Positions 5,067-7,760 of a DNA stretch of 7,760 bases are shown here, in pieces. The notes beneath the pieces are model-generated. The model was not told the origin of the DNA and searched no databases. It saw only the letters and a program-made list of their open reading frames with translations. A program made the position numbers and the translations under genes. Position 1 is the stretch's first letter; every line of letters starts with the position of its first letter. The stretch spans positions 1 to 7,760 of the forward strand of contig CANHNT010000086.1 in assembly GCA_947461985.1 (NCBI GenBank), in the 5' to 3' direction. The DNA is from Bacteroidota bacterium. Its GTDB lineage: Bacteria > Bacteroidota > Bacteroidia > Chitinophagales > Chitinophagaceae.

Positions 5067-7604
5067 ATGCTACAAAAAGTACTTTCATTGTTATTCATTT
5101 TTACATTATTGAGTCATGTATTTTTTGCTCAAAATTTGAATTCTCTTATAAAAGACAAGAAAAATTTGACAGAAATTTCTACGATTGCTGAGGAGTATTT
5201 TAAAGGAAAGCCTTCCGAGATTTCTACTGGGAAATTTGTAGATAATGAATTAATAAAATTTAAACGTAAACAATATTATTGGCAACATCGTGTAAACGAA
5301 GATGGTACTCTTCCTGATATGAATGCACGTTTTGAAATATACAAATCGTTGCAAAATCAATCATTAAATAAAAAAACAAGAAGCACTGCATGGAGAAATA
5401 TTTCTCAAACATCTTCATCTGGTGGATACGATGGCATGGGTAGATTATTGTCGATTGCTTTTCATCCAACTGATACTACTATTTTTTATGTAGGAGCAAG
5501 TATTGGTGGTATTTGGAAGACAACAAATGGTGGAAATTCTTGGACTCCTTTAGGTGATAATTTACCTTATTGCAGTGTAGGAAATATTGTGGTTGATTTC
5601 AATAATACATCTACATTATATGTTACTGTTGGACAAAATCAGGGTTGGTGGGAATATGGTTTAGGTATTTATAAATCGACCAATGGAGGACAAACATGGT
5701 CAGCTACAACACAAGTTACTAATTTTACAGATGCTGTAGTGTATTACAAATTAATGATGTCACCTAATAACAGTACTATTTTATACAGTGCACAATCCAA
5801 TGGTTTTTGGAAGTCGGTTGATGCAGGTGTTACATGGTCAAAAATGGTTAATGGTTCATACATTGATTTTGAATTTAAGCCCAACAATCCTAACACCATT
5901 TATTTATCGAAAAAAGAAACAGGAAGCGAAATTTTTAAATCGATAGATGCAGGAATTACTTGGAATCCTATAACTTCTTTTGGAATTTCTAACAATACAA
6001 TGGAAATAGCGGTTACTCCATTAGATAGCAATTACATTGGTTTAGGAACGGACGGTGCAGGTGTAAAAAGTTTTTATTTATCGACGGATGGAGGAAATAA
6101 TTTTGTATTAAAAAATAATAATATTGATGATAACGCTGTTGTACATTTTTCAAATTCTAATAAAAATAAAGTGTACTGTGGTTATGTATCTAATTACCGT
6201 TCAACAAATGGTGGGAGCACTTGGGCAAAATTTACCAATTGGTATAACGATGGTGTTTTGCCTGAAGTGCATGCTGATAATCAATTTGCATTAGCCAATC
6301 CTTTGTTGCCAAATTATATTTATTACTGCAATGATGGTGGCTTGTATAGATATAATGAATCCACTAATACCTGGAAAGATTTATCGAATGGATTAATTAT
6401 TACACAGTTTTATAAAATTGCCAATTCTCAACAAGACTCCGTATTTATGATCGGGGGAACGCAAGACAATGGTGGTAGAAAAAGAGTCTCGCCATCTACT
6501 TGGCAATCTACGAATGGAGGTGATGGAATGGAAGTTGCAATTAATAGCACAAACGACCTAACCATTTATACGACTTATGTAAATGGTCAACTATACCGTT
6601 CTTATGATCAATGGGATAATGATACTTATTACGACATTACTGCTGACCCAAATGGGGGTTCATGGGTGACTCCTTATTTGCTAGATTACAATAATCAATT
6701 CAGAATTGTTGCAGGTTATAAAAATGTTTGGTTATCAAATGATGAAGGCGATAATTGGACTCAAATAAGCAACAACATTACAGGAAATTCAACCGCTAAT
6801 TTAACCGTTTTGGATATTGCACGAACCAACTCGAATGTTATTTATGCAGGTAGATCTAATAAAATATATTACACCAATAATTTAGGAACCAATTGGTCAA
6901 CAAAAACCATTCCTGGCAACAATAATTTTTTTGGAGAAGTATCTCAAGTTTTAGTGCATCCCAAAAATGAAAATACGATTTATGTTACTAAATCTGGATA
7001 TGCAGATAAAAGTAAAATTTATAAATCAACCAATAATGGAACCAATTGGACAAACATTGGTTACAACATTCCAAACATTCCTGTAAACTGTATCACCATT
7101 GATGTAGAGACCGATTCGGCCAATGTAGATATGTATATTGGAACAGATGTGGGTGTTTTTTACAAAAAAGATTTAGATACCGTATGGCAATATTATGGAA
7201 CGGGAATGCCTAATACAGAAGTCGCTGATTTAGAAATTTATTATCCCACAAGAAAATTAAGAGCAGGTACTCATGGCAGAGGCATTTTTGAAATCGATTT
7301 AAATCCTATAGTTATTATTCCTACGTCAACGCCCACTTTTAAACAAACAAATAATGAAGTCAGTTTATTAAAAAATCCTGTCGATAACATTGTTTCGATA
7401 ATCATAAATGCAAATGAAAATCAAGTATTTTATTTTTCTATTTTAGATGAATCTGGAAAAGTAATTAAGAAAGAAACCTCGAAAATGATTGAAGGAAATA
7501 ATGTTAAAACAATTGCTTTAGATGGATTTGCAAATGGAGTATATTTTGTAGATATTCGCAATTCGAAAAATTGGAGCAAGACCCTAAAATTTATAAAACA
7601 ATAA
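5067..7604 (+). CDS. secreted beta-propeller (BNR/Vps10-like) protein with T9SS sorting domain
   Basis: An 845-residue exported protein. Residues 1-21 form a signal peptide (Lys4, hydrophobic LSLLFIFTLL, probable cleavage after FFA before Gln22). Residues 22-105 are a charged pre-region. A W-x-N-I entry and GGIWKTTNGGNSW open a long propeller region with nine Asp-box-like S/T-x-D/N-x-G-x-x-W/F motifs starting at 152, 204, 250, 292, 339, 379, 557, 603 and 654. Other typical blade pieces are CNDGGLYR (421-428), IGGTQDNGG (462-470) and the closing AGTHGRGIFEIDL (733-745). Residues about 765-845 are a type A Por/T9SS C-terminal sorting domain: LLKNPVDN start, YFSILDESGKVI strand, GFANGVYFVDI turn, KTLKFIKQ end. 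It is therefore probably released or surface-anchored through T9SS. Ligand or activity is unknown; the Asp boxes are structural, and I see no sialidase catalytic set. The ATG at 5067 is chosen because it begins the signal peptide. Confidence 0.9.
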   Translation: MLQKVLSLLFIFTLLSHVFFAQNLNSLIKDKKNLTEISTIAEEYFKGKPSEISTGKFVDNELIKFKRKQYYWQHRVNEDGTLPDMNARFEIYKSLQNQSLNKKTRSTAWRNISQTSSSGGYDGMGRLLSIAFHPTDTTIFYVGASIGGIWKTTNGGNSWTPLGDNLPYCSVGNIVVDFNNTSTLYVTVGQNQGWWEYGLGIYKSTNGGQTWSATTQVTNFTDAVVYYKLMMSPNNSTILYSAQSNGFWKSVDAGVTWSKMVNGSYIDFEFKPNNPNTIYLSKKETGSEIFKSIDAGITWNPITSFGISNNTMEIAVTPLDSNYIGLGTDGAGVKSFYLSTDGGNNFVLKNNNIDDNAVVHFSNSNKNKVYCGYVSNYRSTNGGSTWAKFTNWYNDGVLPEVHADNQFALANPLLPNYIYYCNDGGLYRYNESTNTWKDLSNGLIITQFYKIANSQQDSVFMIGGTQDNGGRKRVSPSTWQSTNGGDGMEVAINSTNDLTIYTTYVNGQLYRSYDQWDNDTYYDITADPNGGSWVTPYLLDYNNQFRIVAGYKNVWLSNDEGDNWTQISNNITGNSTANLTVLDIARTNSNVIYAGRSNKIYYTNNLGTNWSTKTIPGNNNFFGEVSQVLVHPKNENTIYVTKSGYADKSKIYKSTNNGTNWTNIGYNIPNIPVNCITIDVETDSANVDMYIGTDVGVFYKKDLDTVWQYYGTGMPNTEVADLEIYYPTRKLRAGTHGRGIFEIDLNPIVIIPTSTPTFKQTNNEVSLLKNPVDNIVSIIINANENQVFYFSILDESGKVIKKETSKMIEGNNVKTIALDGFANGVYFVDIRNSKNWSKTLKFIKQ

Positions 7605-7760
7605 TGAAATCATACGAACATATTTTTTTTGATTTAGATCATACACTTTGGGATTTTGAAAAAAATTCTAACCACACGATGAGGAAAGTATATGAAGAAT
7701 TTGAATTAGCTCAAAAAGGCATCAGTGATTTTGATTTATTCTATGAAAAATATCATATCA
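7604..7760 (+). CDS. yjjG: YjjG-family HAD nucleotidase, 3'-partial
   Basis: The first 52 codons of a HAD-superfamily phosphatase, cut by the right edge. It begins MKSYEHIFFDLDHTLWDFEKNS. The DxDxT motif (DLDHT, Asp10 nucleophile and Asp12 general acid/base) followed by LWDFEKNS is characteristic of the YjjG group, cytosolic 5'-nucleotidases that in E. coli act on non-canonical pyrimidine nucleotides; the intact protein would be about 225-235 residues. The helical cap begins after Asn21. The ATG overlaps the TAA of the secreted protein by one base (TAATG), implying cotranscription and possible translational coupling. The remaining HAD motifs lie outside the window, so substrate specificity cannot be judged here. 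Confidence 0.85.
   Translation, partial: MKSYEHIFFDLDHTLWDFEKNSNHTMRKVYEEFELAQKGISDFDLFYEKYHI

Noticed and set aside
5260..5469. Minus-strand open frame opposite the start of the secreted protein gene
   Set aside because: Antisense to a clear N-terminal region of the exported protein and without recognisable motifs.

Overview
The window looks like a chromosomal segment of a member of the Bacteroidota (Flavobacteriia/Chitinophagia-like). Four things point that way: strongly A+T-rich DNA; no Shine-Dalgarno-like purine tracts before the starts; promoter elements of the Bacteroidota type (TAnnTTTG at -7, with TTG at -33 in two cases); and a large secreted protein ending in a type IX secretion (Por) sorting tail. 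Assignment below the phylum is inference.

Layout, left to right. (1) The tail and core of mtaB, a tRNA methylthiotransferase, enter from the left edge; only the first few codons are missing. (2) A 207-bp gap may hold a decayed reading frame, and ends in a -7 element about ten bases before the next start. (3) pheT, the beta subunit of phenylalanyl-tRNA synthetase, is full length. Its coding sequence carries two short repeat-like palindromic patches: a heptamer-based inverted repeat at 2040-2117, and a smaller GC-rich palindrome at 3247-3262. (4) A small antitoxin-like gene (3946-4185) has a good promoter but a TAA at codon 13 and no toxin beside it. (5) On the minus strand, a LOG-family (TIGR00730-type) nucleotide phosphoribohydrolase converges on that relic so tightly that the two stop codons overlap. 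(6) A 153-bp divergent spacer separates it from (7) an 845-residue secreted protein with nine Asp-box-like beta-propeller motifs and a C-terminal sorting domain. (8) Its stop overlaps by one base the start of a HAD-family YjjG-like nucleotidase that runs off the right edge.

mtaB and pheT both serve translation (tRNA A37 modification and tRNA charging), but pheT appears to have its own promoter. The rest is a loose mix of nucleotide-metabolism enzymes, one exported protein and one decayed gene. I see no phage, insertion sequence, CRISPR array, RNA gene or defence island. The most informative oddities are the repeat patches domesticated inside an essential gene and the orphan, interrupted antitoxin-like gene. 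I found no convincing new multi-gene system.
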